Made by a program: the position numbers and the translations under genes. From assembly GCA_016210495.1 (NCBI GenBank), contig JACQUC010000193.1, positions 1 through 39,164 of the forward strand: a stretch of 39,164 nt of DNA, in the 5' to 3' direction. Every line of letters begins with the position of its first letter. The first letter of the stretch is position 1. The notes below the pieces were generated by a model. It was not told where the DNA came from. It did not search any database and saw only the letters and a list, made by a program, of their open reading frames with translations. This DNA comes from Chloroflexota bacterium (GTDB lineage Bacteria; Chloroflexota; FW602-bin22; JACPRP01). Shown here one piece after another: positions 14,439 to 22,152 of the stretch.

Positions 14439-14945
14439 ATGACAACCCACGGGTTGAATATCTCCGCGATCAACCACATCGGAATTGTTGTGGCCGATAT
14501 CGAGCGGGCGGTGGAGGAATATTGGGATGAATTTGGCATCGGCCCGTGGCAGATATTCACCTTTGGCCCGAGTGCCAAGAGGACGACGGTTCGGGGCGAG
14601 CCGTGCGCCTTCAGCCTGAGAATCGCCAAGGCGCAGGTCGGGGCTATTGCCATCGAGCTGATTCAGCCGCTGGACGGCCCCACTCCCCATCAGGAATTCC
14701 TCTACCAGCGGGGTCAGGGAGTGCAGCACCTCGGGGTTGTCGTGGAGGACTTGGAGCGGGCAGTAGAGCAGATGGCCCGACTGGGCTTCGACGAGTTGAC
14801 AAGCGCCTACGGAATGGGAGTAGACGGCGACGGTGGCGCCGTCTACTTCGATACGCAAAGCGTGCTCGGGACTACTCTCGAGCTCTGCGATCCGCCAAAG
14901 CGACGATACCCGCCGGAGACGGTGTACCCGCCATCCGGAGCCTAG
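14439..14945 (+). CDS. VOC-family protein, methylmalonyl-CoA epimerase/glyoxalase-like
   Basis: The 168-residue protein holds two beta-alpha-beta-beta-beta modules. The four likely metal ligands of the vicinal-oxygen-chelate fold are seen: His in INHIGIVV (about residue 13), Glu in IAIELIQP, His in VQHLGVVV and Glu in TTLELCDPP. The pattern ADIERAVEEYWDEFGIGPW is typical of Glyoxalase_4 proteins, among them methylmalonyl-CoA epimerase. ATG 14439 has AGGAGG seven bases upstream. It lies 39 bases after the LarA-like gene and 140 before the dehydrogenase, on one strand. The substrate is unknown; an epimerase or lyase acting on a 2-oxo or CoA compound is plausible. Confidence 0.87.
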   Translation: MTTHGLNISAINHIGIVVADIERAVEEYWDEFGIGPWQIFTFGPSAKRTTVRGEPCAFSLRIAKAQVGAIAIELIQPLDGPTPHQEFLYQRGQGVQHLGVVVEDLERAVEQMARLGFDELTSAYGMGVDGDGGAVYFDTQSVLGTTLELCDPPKRRYPPETVYPPSGA

Positions 14946-15085
14946 ACTACCCGGCGCAAGGAGTGCCATCTGCCCGACGTGGCTCAGTCGCCAGGGCTTG
15001 CGGCCCCGTGATGCCGCTCTGGCTGGGAGTTGATGCGTTCTGGCTGTTTGATTGTCGGACGGGCGAGGATTACGAGGAGGAATAG

Positions 15086-16114
15086 ATGAGCTACCAGGTG
15101 GTCAACACTTTCTATACTCCCAACACCGACTTCGGGGAGAACCTGCTCGTGCCACTGGGCGCCGCGCTGGCCAACGGGCATTGGACCAAGGAAGAGGAAA
15201 TCGTGGCCAGCGCCGTGGACGCCGATGCTGTGATCGGCAGCGGGTCTTTGCAGCCTTATACACGGCGGGTGTTGGGCTCCTTGCCGAGGTGTCGTATCAT
15301 CGCCAGCCAGGGAATCGGCTACGACCGGGTTGATGTGGAGGCGGCGACCCAGCTCGGGATCGTCGTCACAAACGTTCCTGACTACTGCCTGGACGAGGTC
15401 TCGAGCCGTGCGATTGCGCTTATGCTCGCGCTGAATCACAAGATTATCTTGCTGAACCAAGCGGTCAAGGAAAAGCAGGTCTGCTTCGTGTTGAATAGAC
15501 AGGCCCTGTGGGAGATCGCCACCCCCATATTTCGCATGCGCGACCAGACGCTGGGAATTATCGGAATGGGCAAGATCGGTACCGCTACGGCGCTGAAAGC
15601 CAGAGGGCTGGGCATGCAGGTCGTGGCCTACGACCCGTACGTCTTCAAAGGAGTAATCGAGAGTCACGCTACACGCCCGGTTGACCTCGACACGCTGCTG
15701 AGGGAATCGGACTATGTCAGCATCCACACGCCGCTGACGTCCGAAACCAGCGGAATCATTGGTTACGAGCAGGCAAGAAAGATGAAGCGCACGGCCTATC
15801 TCATCAACACTGCTCGAGGAGGTTGCGTGGACGAGCCCGGGCTGATCCTCGCGCTGCAAGAGGGCCTCATCGCGGGCGCCGGGCTGGACGTGACTGCCAA
15901 GGAACCGATAGAGCCTGACAACCCGCTCCTGGGCATGCCCAACGTCATACTGACCGGCCACTCCGCCGGATACTCGGAAACGGCCGCCCCGGAGCTTTTC
16001 CACAGGCCGATGACGCAGGTGGTCATGGCCCTCAGAGGGGAGTGGCCGCTGTACGTGGTGAACCCTGATGTCAAGAAGCTTTGGCTAGATAAATGGGGCA
16101 AGGGGGCAAGGTGA
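15086..16114 (+). CDS. NAD-dependent D-2-hydroxyacid dehydrogenase
   Basis: The 342-residue enzyme has the D-isomer-specific 2-hydroxyacid dehydrogenase layout. The NAD-binding motif is LGIIGMGKIGTATALKARG (about residues 152-170). The catalytic residues are seen as Arg in INTARGGCVDE, Glu in VTAKEPIEPDN and His in LTGHSAGYSE. Members reduce 2-oxoacids to D-2-hydroxyacids, or the reverse (glycerate, lactate, phosphoglycerate and C-terminal-binding-protein relatives). ATG 15086 follows GGAGG at 5 bases. With the LarA-like racemase upstream it could link L- and D-hydroxyacids to the oxoacid. Confidence 0.92.
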   Translation: MSYQVVNTFYTPNTDFGENLLVPLGAALANGHWTKEEEIVASAVDADAVIGSGSLQPYTRRVLGSLPRCRIIASQGIGYDRVDVEAATQLGIVVTNVPDYCLDEVSSRAIALMLALNHKIILLNQAVKEKQVCFVLNRQALWEIATPIFRMRDQTLGIIGMGKIGTATALKARGLGMQVVAYDPYVFKGVIESHATRPVDLDTLLRESDYVSIHTPLTSETSGIIGYEQARKMKRTAYLINTARGGCVDEPGLILALQEGLIAGAGLDVTAKEPIEPDNPLLGMPNVILTGHSAGYSETAAPELFHRPMTQVVMALRGEWPLYVVNPDVKKLWLDKWGKGAR

Positions 16115-16148
16115 TGACCCCCGCTACGCGGCCGGAAACGGATGTTTG

Positions 16149-16982
16149 ATGAGCGAGGAATTGGCGGTTACCCTGTTGGGGACGGGCAGCCCGCGCCCGA
16201 CCCTGGAGAGATCAGGCCCAAGCCAGCTTGTCCACGTCGGGGACGAGATGTTTCTCGTCGATTGCGGCGACGGGGCCACGACGCAGTTGCTGCGGGCAAG
16301 ACTCGACCCTTCCAGGGTCACGAAACTGCTGTTCACGCACCTGCACACCGATCACACCCTTGGATACGGCCAGTTTGTTATCGGTGGGTGGACCTCCGGA
16401 AGACGCGCTCTGAGTGTATGGGGGCCAAAGGGTCTCGCCCGCCTCACCGATGGCCTTTTTAAGGATCTATACAAAGAAGACATCGAATACCGCCTAACCC
16501 TTGGAGTTGGGCGGACAAGTGCCGGGCTGTGGGACATCGATGTACATGAGATCGGCCCGGGCCTGGTGATCGAGGATGGCGGCTATTCCATCTCTGCCAC
16601 GGAAGTGGAGCACAGCATATATACCCTGGCCTATCGCTTCGAATCGGGTGGGCGCGCTCTCGTCATTGGGGGTGATACCGTCTACTGCCTGGGGCTGGTG
16701 AATCTGGCACGAGGCGCCGACGTCCTGGTTCAGGACTGCACGGTTTCTCCGCACCTGGGGCCAATTCCGAGCCAATTGCAGTCCAGGATGGAGAGCTTGA
16801 GTCGTCATCACGCCACGCCGCGGTCCGCCGGCAGGATGGCCCGAGAGGCGGGAGTGCGCAAGATCGTGCTGACCCATTTGCTCGCCGACATAGACTCTGA
16901 CCGGGTGGCTCGCGAAGTAGCGGAGGAGTTCGACGGCGAGGTCGTGATCGGCGAAGATTTGATGAGAATTGGCTGCTGGTAG
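16149..16982 (+). CDS. MBL-fold metallo-hydrolase, RNase Z-like
   Basis: The 277-residue protein has the metallo-beta-lactamase signature THLHTDH (His64, His66, Asp68, His69), Asp in VIGGDTVYC (about residue 178) and a late His in VLTHLLAD, enough to bind two zinc ions. The start LAVTLLGTGSPRPTLERSGP and the arrangement SRHHATP are typical of the RNase Z/arylsulfatase branch. Members cleave tRNA 3' trailers or phosphodiester, sulfate or lactone bonds. As the operon partner of hydroxyacid enzymes, a small-molecule hydrolase seems more likely than tRNA processing, but this is inference. It starts 34 bases after the dehydrogenase stop. Confidence 0.87.
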   Translation: MSEELAVTLLGTGSPRPTLERSGPSQLVHVGDEMFLVDCGDGATTQLLRARLDPSRVTKLLFTHLHTDHTLGYGQFVIGGWTSGRRALSVWGPKGLARLTDGLFKDLYKEDIEYRLTLGVGRTSAGLWDIDVHEIGPGLVIEDGGYSISATEVEHSIYTLAYRFESGGRALVIGGDTVYCLGLVNLARGADVLVQDCTVSPHLGPIPSQLQSRMESLSRHHATPRSAGRMAREAGVRKIVLTHLLADIDSDRVAREVAEEFDGEVVIGEDLMRIGCW

Positions 16983-17019
16983 ATGGTCTGGCACAAACGA
17001 TGTAGCCTGAGAACTTGCC

Positions 17020-17052
17020 AGACCGACTCGGTTTTGAAAACCGAGTCGGTCT
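17020..17052. terminator. Perfect palindrome between convergent genes, likely bidirectional terminator
   Basis: AGACCGACTCGGTTTT (17020-17035) and AAAACCGAGTCGGTCT (17037-17052) pair over 16 bases around one G. It lies between the MBL gene (stop 16982) and the convergent oxidoreductase gene (stop 17060). The T-run is at the apex of the stem on both strands instead of after it, which is unusual for an intrinsic terminator. Confidence 0.55.
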
Positions 17053-17059
17053 AGTACGC

Positions 17060-17977
17060 TCAGACTATGCCGGCGGCGATGCGGTTAGCCTCGGCGAAAA
17101 TGCACCAGTCGCTCTGGTCCTTTCCGCGAGCAAGCTGAGTGAGCATGTGATCGCGAACCAGGTTGGCGATGGGAACCGCGGCGTTGACCGAGGATGCCTC
17201 GCTCAATATTAGCAATAGATCCTTGCGTCCGGTGATCAGCGTGGCTCCCGCGTCGTCATAGCGCCGATTCATGAGGCGTTCCGAGTACTCCTGCACCGCC
17301 GGGTTGGGCAGCACCTGGTTGACCATCAGGTCCCGGGCTATGGCAACATCCAGCCCGTGCTTCTCGGCGAACACCATCACCTCGGCCATGCTCTCGATTA
17401 GGCTTGCCATGAAGAAATTGATCGCGAGCTTCATACGCGCCGCCGCAGCAGGGTCCTTGCCGACCGGGGTGAATCGGTTGGTGAACGAGGCGATCACCGG
17501 CCGGCAGCGCTCCACGGCCTCAGGGTCGCCGGCCACCAGCGCGGCCAGTTGGCCCGCCTCAGCCGCCGTCGGACGACCCAGCACGTTGCATCCGACGTAG
17601 TGGCTGCCGTGGGCATTGTGCAGCTCAGCCAGTTGCGTAGCCGCCTGAGGAGAGATCGTGGTCGTGCCGAAGTGAATGGCACCTTGACGCAGGCCGGCAA
17701 GGATGCCGTCGCTCTGTGTGACGATGTCGAGCACCGTCTTGTCGTCCAGGAGGGAGGTGATAACGACGTCGGCCGCTGCTGCCGCCGCCATGGGCGACGC
17801 CGCCGCCTTGGCGCCAGCGGCGACGAATGGCGCGGTCTTGTCCGTGCTGCGATTGAAAACGGTCAGCGGGAAACCTGCCGCCTGGATGTTCTTGGCCATG
17901 CCCGAGCCCATTCGGCCAAGACCTATGAATGCCACCCTCAAAGATCGCGGGGCCTTGTCATCTGAATTCTCGCTCAT
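17060..17977 (-). CDS. NAD(P)-dependent oxidoreductase, 3-hydroxyisobutyrate dehydrogenase family
   Basis: The 305-residue enzyme has the N-terminal Rossmann motif VAFIGLGRMGSGMAKNIQAAG (about residues 15-35) and the second-domain motif RMKLAINFFMASLIESMAEV, whose Lys is the catalytic residue in beta-hydroxyacid dehydrogenases. The substrate-binding motif near residue 130 (GCNVLGRPTAAEAGQL) is changed from the usual D-A-P-V-S-G-G. ATG 17977 follows GGAG at 8 bases; a longer reading to 18064 would run into the repeat. Likely substrates are 3-hydroxyisobutyrate, tartronate semialdehyde or similar beta-hydroxyacids. Confidence 0.88.
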   Translation of the reverse strand: MSENSDDKAPRSLRVAFIGLGRMGSGMAKNIQAAGFPLTVFNRSTDKTAPFVAAGAKAAASPMAAAAAADVVITSLLDDKTVLDIVTQSDGILAGLRQGAIHFGTTTISPQAATQLAELHNAHGSHYVGCNVLGRPTAAEAGQLAALVAGDPEAVERCRPVIASFTNRFTPVGKDPAAAARMKLAINFFMASLIESMAEVMVFAEKHGLDVAIARDLMVNQVLPNPAVQEYSERLMNRRYDDAGATLITGRKDLLLILSEASSVNAAVPIANLVRDHMLTQLARGKDQSDWCIFAEANRIAAGIV

Positions 17978-18011
17978 CGTGCATCTCCTGTAAGCTTGAT
18001 GGGATCTAAAC

Positions 18012-18106
18012 TGGTTATTGGTGCGAAATGGCGGCGGTGCCCCGCCCCACCCCAGGGCAACCACGCAGGGTTGCCCCTACGGACTGCAATTCTGCACCAG
18101 GAACTA
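18012..18106. repeat. Dispersed palindromic element, copy C, with terminal inverted repeats
   Basis: It is a near twin of copy A (271-345): TTGGTGCGAAATGGC, then GTGCCCCGCCCCACCCCAGGGC, then a hairpin GGGCAACC (18055-18062) / GGTTGCCC (18069-18076). It closes with ATTCTGCACCAGGAACTA (18089-18106), whose complement matches the left end of copy A at 16 of 18 bases. It looks like a short non-autonomous mobile element of about 95 bases. Confidence 0.75.
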
Positions 18107-18113
18107 AACTAGA

Positions 18114-18590
18114 CTAAGCCAGGTACTCTGGAACAAGTCCCTCGATCAACTCGATAAGTTGCTCCTCGCCGTCCTCCCTGTCCAGATCCACGCTTATTAT
18201 GGCAAAGCGGCCCGGGTCGATCTTGTCGATCGCCTTCATCATCTCCGCCGATACCTTTGAAGGCGGCGAGAGGCGCCTGACGCCGGGGAAGCTCTCCAGG
18301 GACGCCCACACTGCATCCAGGTTCTCTACCCTGATGGTAATAGCATCCGACCGCCCGAAATAGCGCCGCATCGTGTCGTACCAGAGCGTCAGGTCGATGA
18401 CGAAGCCCCGTTCGTCGACCAGCACCGAGACCTGATCCGGCTCAGCCACCTGGCGTCCAGCCTGTATCTCCGGGCTCGGCTTCTCTCTCATAACCGCCGA
18501 GGTGAACTTCTCATACCCGAGATGCTGAAAGAACTCGGTGGCCTTCTTGAAGTCTGTCACCGCGAGCAAAACGTGCGATGTTCTTACCAT
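18114..18590 (-). CDS. Small VOC-like protein
   Basis: The 158-residue protein opens MVRTSHVLLAVTDFKKATEF, the first strand and helix of a glyoxalase/bleomycin-resistance fold, followed by FQHLGY. A second module, DAITIRVENLDAVWASLESFPGV, is recognisable. Beyond the first His the usual metal ligands are not clear, so it may be a non-metal VOC protein or a binding protein. ATG 18590 follows GGGAGG at 6 bases, and the gene starts 21 bases after the alpha/beta hydrolase stop, so both are one transcript. Confidence 0.75.
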   Translation of the reverse strand: MVRTSHVLLAVTDFKKATEFFQHLGYEKFTSAVMREKPSPEIQAGRQVAEPDQVSVLVDERGFVIDLTLWYDTMRRYFGRSDAITIRVENLDAVWASLESFPGVRRLSPPSKVSAEMMKAIDKIDPGRFAIISVDLDREDGEEQLIELIEGLVPEYLA

Positions 18591-18611
18591 CCTGCACCTC
18601 CCAAATCTTCT

Positions 18612-19514
18612 TTACCGCATTAGGTGCCGCTGGAACCATTCGGAAGCGGCCCGCGCCGCCTGCGAGAATCCTGGCTCGACGTGAACCGCGAAGTGGCCAC
18701 CCTCGATAGTAGTCAGCGCCTTCGGCTCCAGAGCCCGCTGGTAAGCGGCAAGCATGAAGTCGGTCTGACTCAGATGGTCCTGCAAAGGGATGATCATCAT
18801 TAGTGGGGTAGGAGAGATCAGGTGAATACTGGCTCCCGGATCGTATTCCAGGAATCTCTCCAAGGAATGCAGGGCCATCTCATTGCGCCAGGTAGGGCAC
18901 GTCTCCGCCATTCGCGCCGAGAAGGCCCGCGACTCGGCGTCCTGAGTGAGCGACGGCTCTCCTTCGGCAGCGATGATTTTCACGTACTTGATCGTGCGCT
19001 CGTTGTAGCGCCTGATACGCTCCTGTATCAGCATCTCCTGCAGGTTCCGGAATTGGTCGGAACGGCTGTTAGCGCGCGTCGACTCCCATCCGTTAACCAT
19101 AGGGGCCTGGGAGACCACCGCCTTCACTCTCCTGTCGTACGCACCCACCTTGAGCACGTGCCCACCGCTGAACGAGCCGCCCCATACCCCTATTCGCACC
19201 GGGTCGACCTCCGGCAGTTGCGAAACCCAGGTGATGGCGTTGCGGTAGTCCTCGACCTGCCCCGCCGGGTCCGCGAACTGGCGTGGCTCGCCCCCGGATT
19301 TCCCAAAGTTACGGTAGTCGATGACCATGGCGATGAGGCCTGCCTCCGAGAACCGTCCCGCAAGGGCCATCAACACCGGGTCATCCTTGACGCGCGCGAA
19401 ACCGGGCGCCATAACAACGGCTGGTCGCCGCTCCCCCAGCAGGAGATCTCCCGGGACGAACAGTAGCGCGCTGCACTCCACGTCTTCGCTAATGAAGGTT
19501 ACTTCTCGTGCCAT
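18612..19514 (-). CDS. Alpha/beta hydrolase, acyl-peptidase/YcjY-like
   Basis: The 300-residue enzyme shows the alpha/beta hydrolase order: oxyanion motif VVMAPGFARVK, nucleophile elbow GVWGGSFSGGHVLKVG (Ser in S-F-S-G-G, about residue 120), Asp in IPLQDHLSQTD and His in IEGGHFAVHVEPGF. The elbow form S-x-S-G-G-H is typical of CocE/YcjY-type serine hydrolases acting on esters or acyl-peptides. ATG 19514 follows GAGGAG at 5 bases. It is the third gene of the group that begins with a binding protein and an acyl-CoA dehydrogenase. Confidence 0.87.
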   Translation of the reverse strand: MAREVTFISEDVECSALLFVPGDLLLGERRPAVVMAPGFARVKDDPVLMALAGRFSEAGLIAMVIDYRNFGKSGGEPRQFADPAGQVEDYRNAITWVSQLPEVDPVRIGVWGGSFSGGHVLKVGAYDRRVKAVVSQAPMVNGWESTRANSRSDQFRNLQEMLIQERIRRYNERTIKYVKIIAAEGEPSLTQDAESRAFSARMAETCPTWRNEMALHSLERFLEYDPGASIHLISPTPLMMIIPLQDHLSQTDFMLAAYQRALEPKALTTIEGGHFAVHVEPGFSQAARAASEWFQRHLMR

Positions 19515-19610
19515 GCGAACTCCTCTTCCGAGCAAGAATCACCGTCGTTGGTCGCTTCCCTCGGCCCTTTCGTTTTTCGGTGCACAGACCCCTGGGCCGC
19601 CATCGTGAGC

Positions 19611-20810
19611 TCAAAGGAGCTCGGCTATGCGCAGGTGCAGCACTTCCCTGCTGGAATCACAGTGATAGCCCATCCAGGCATCGCGTAAGTACTTCTCTAC
19701 CGGATACTCCCTGGAGAGCCCACAGCCACCCAGGATCCTTACAGCGTTCTCCGCCGTCTTGATCGCGGTGTCCACCGCGAAGGTCTTTGCAGCCGGGGCC
19801 TTAACCGCGCCCGCAAGGGCATCGCCAGCGTCGATCGCCCAAGCGGCGTGCCAGACCATCAGCCGGGCGGCCTCTACCCCGATGTGCATCTCCGCCAGGT
19901 TCAGCGCCACGGCCTGGTGGTGTTTGATCGGCTCGCCCCAGCTTCGGCGCAGTTTGGCGAAGTCTCGGGCGTACTCGAACGCGGTGCGCGCGAGGCCAAC
20001 GTAGCAGGCTGCAAGACCGACGGTCAGGTACCCGGTGGAGCCGGCCAGCACAGCCGCCGCCTCTCCCTCTCGGCCAATCAAGTTGCCCAGCGGGAGCCGG
20101 GTGTTGTCCAGGTACACCTCGGCCTGCTGCGATGTCCGCATGCCCAGCATCGCCGTCCTTTTCCCTACGCTTAGGCCGGGAGTCTCGGCAGGAACGTAGA
20201 AGAGTGAGGCGCCCTCGGAGGCGGGCCTACCGGGGTCGGTCCGGCAGGCCAGGAAATACGATCCGGCAACGCCGGAGTTGGACACGAAAGAGGACTTGGC
20301 GCCATCGATCACGTACTCGTTTCCCTCACGCCTGGCAGAAGTCTTGAGCCCGAGTCTTGCGTCGGGATGTGGACAAAACGTTTCGGCCCCAGCCACGTCA
20401 TTCTCGGTGGCGGCAAGGGCCAGCGGGTACTCCTCCGCCGACGCGAGGTGGGCCAGCCAATTCTGGCGTTGCTCGAGGGTGCCGTAGCGCACTATCACCT
20501 GGGGCAGCCCGATGGTGAGGTTAAACAGGTCCGCCGCGATGCCGACGTCGGCGGCGCCGAGCTCCTCGTGGAGGATAGCGCTGTCCACACAGGTTCCGCC
20601 GCCGCCGCCGTACTCCTCGGGAATCAGCAGGGCCATAAATCCCATTCTGGCCGCTTTCCGAAACATCTCCCGACAGGCATCCCATGGACGGGTATCACCG
20701 TGGCCCCCTCGCTCGATTTCCTCGGCGATTGGCCGTATCTCCTTTTGGGCAAAGTCGCGCGCGGTTTTCTGCAACAGAACCTGCTGCCCGGTGAGACTGA
20801 AATCTATCAA
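19611..20810 (-). CDS. Acyl-CoA dehydrogenase with changed catalytic position
   Basis: The 399-residue protein has the full acyl-CoA dehydrogenase layout: N-terminal helices, the flavin motif ALAATENDVAGAET, the strand FVSNSGVAGSYFLACRTD and the C-terminal GGCGLSREYPVEKYLRDAWM. FAD-dependent members oxidise acyl-CoA to enoyl-CoA. Where most have the catalytic E-G-T-x-E-I, this protein reads CDSSREVLHL; the best alignment puts Asp385 at the Glu position. The usual Arg before the A-A-x-x-x-G helix is also replaced (Leu). The start is TTG 20810 with GGAG 9 bases upstream, 24 bases after the binding-protein stop. Confidence 0.88.
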   Translation of the reverse strand: MIDFSLTGQQVLLQKTARDFAQKEIRPIAEEIERGGHGDTRPWDACREMFRKAARMGFMALLIPEEYGGGGGTCVDSAILHEELGAADVGIAADLFNLTIGLPQVIVRYGTLEQRQNWLAHLASAEEYPLALAATENDVAGAETFCPHPDARLGLKTSARREGNEYVIDGAKSSFVSNSGVAGSYFLACRTDPGRPASEGASLFYVPAETPGLSVGKRTAMLGMRTSQQAEVYLDNTRLPLGNLIGREGEAAAVLAGSTGYLTVGLAACYVGLARTAFEYARDFAKLRRSWGEPIKHHQAVALNLAEMHIGVEAARLMVWHAAWAIDAGDALAGAVKAPAAKTFAVDTAIKTAENAVRILGGCGLSREYPVEKYLRDAWMGYHCDSSREVLHLRIAELL

Positions 20811-20834
20811 CGCGAGTTTCTCCAGTGATGCCGC

Positions 20835-21992
20835 TTACTCCTTGAACTCGCCCAGGTAGTCCACAGCTCGCTTGAGGGGCGAGTAGTCGATAAAGTCCGC
20901 CATCGGAAGCGGCGCTGGGTATTTGCACAGCTTCACGGTCTCAAGGCAGTACTTTTGCAAGCCATTGAGGCTGGTGTCATTGATCCTGCCGTTGGGATCG
21001 ATGTAGGGCGCGTCCATCTGCGCTATAGCAACGGGGTCGATCTTGGTGTGTTTCGCGAGGATCTTCACGATTTCCGGGTCCTTCCAGCCCTTGCCGTACA
21101 GGTCCCTGGCGCCCTTGAGGTAGGCGATCAGGAAGTTGGCCACGGCGTTGGGGTGGTCCCTGATGGTATCCGCGGCGGCCATCACGACGAGGTTCTGGAG
21201 GCCTTTGTCGTGGCCTGTTGTGATGGGTATCGCTATCCCCTTTGTCTTCACGTCCATCGGCCAGGGCTCGGCCAGAATGGCGGCGTCGAGTGATCGGTTT
21301 GACATCGCTACCGCCGACTCGCCGAAGCCGATCTGGACCGTGTCGACGTCGTCGTACGTTAGCCCGGCCTCATCCAGAGCCAGCCAGAAGGAATAGCCTG
21401 TGGGCCCGCCCGCGCCAAGAAAACCTATCTTCTTTCCTTTGAGGTCTTTTACGGTCCTAACGCCGGCGTCGTAAAGGTCCTTCCTGACGACCACCTTGTA
21501 GGTAGAGTTGCCGCTGAGTGGTTGAGCGGCGCCGCTGGCTATCAATCTCAGGGGGAGCCCCCGCTGGAGGGCGTTGAACAGTGGGGCGCCGGGCCCTGTG
21601 CCGGCGATCTTCAACTCTCCGGTGGTCACCATCGCCAGGGTCTCGACGCCGATGGTGTTGTCGAGGCTGATTTCGATCCCTCGCTCCTTGAAATACCCTC
21701 GCTCGATGCCGACAAAAATCGGCCCGTGCCCCGCGGCTGGGCTGGAGCCATACCTGACGGTCATTCTCTCAATTGGCACGTCCACTTTTGGGATGGCGGT
21801 TGCCTTGGCCGCCGCCGGGGTCGCCGCTGGCTTGGCAGGCGGTGCGGTGGCGGTCGGCTGGGCCGGCTTAGGCGGGGCTGTCGCCGTGGGCTTCGGCGGA
21901 GCAGCGGTAGGTGTGGGCGCCGCCTGAGCGCACGCACCGATCATTAGACCCGACAGTGCAACCAGGGTAAGTACTCTCGCCGGGATACGCAT
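20835..21992 (-). CDS. NMT1/SsuA-type substrate-binding lipoprotein
   Basis: The 385-residue protein has a signal peptide with lipobox IGAC (Cys21), an Ala/Pro/Thr/Lys-rich linker to about residue 68, and a periplasmic-binding domain of the NMT1/SsuA/ThiY kind: VRYGSSPAAGHGPIFVGIER, GYFKERGIEISL, TVKDLKGKKIGFLGAGGPTG and AILAEPWPMD. Members bind sulfonates, nitrate, thiamine precursors or aromatic acids. No permease or ATPase gene is next to it; instead it heads a group with an acyl-CoA dehydrogenase and a hydrolase, so the ligand may be an organic acid they degrade. Confidence 0.88.
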   Translation of the reverse strand: MRIPARVLTLVALSGLMIGACAQAAPTPTAAPPKPTATAPPKPAQPTATAPPAKPAATPAAAKATAIPKVDVPIERMTVRYGSSPAAGHGPIFVGIERGYFKERGIEISLDNTIGVETLAMVTTGELKIAGTGPGAPLFNALQRGLPLRLIASGAAQPLSGNSTYKVVVRKDLYDAGVRTVKDLKGKKIGFLGAGGPTGYSFWLALDEAGLTYDDVDTVQIGFGESAVAMSNRSLDAAILAEPWPMDVKTKGIAIPITTGHDKGLQNLVVMAAADTIRDHPNAVANFLIAYLKGARDLYGKGWKDPEIVKILAKHTKIDPVAIAQMDAPYIDPNGRINDTSLNGLQKYCLETVKLCKYPAPLPMADFIDYSPLKRAVDYLGEFKE

Positions 21993-22152
21993 CGATCAAC
22001 CGTCCTTTCTGCAAGCTGTCTCACTGAAAACCGAATGCAAAAGCCACGCTCACCTATTGTCGGGGGTATTTTTAACATGCCCTGCTTACAGCGGTCTTAA
22101 CAGGGCTTTGCAAAGAAGGAATGCACGATAGATAAGAAATCGCCGCGAGGGG

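Noticed and set aside
22070..22140. Possible promoter or terminator between the NMT1-type binding protein and the large regulator
   Set aside because: Only weak elements (GCCCTG/CAGGGC with a long loop, TTGCAA without a fitting -10) were seen; not strong enough to list as a feature.
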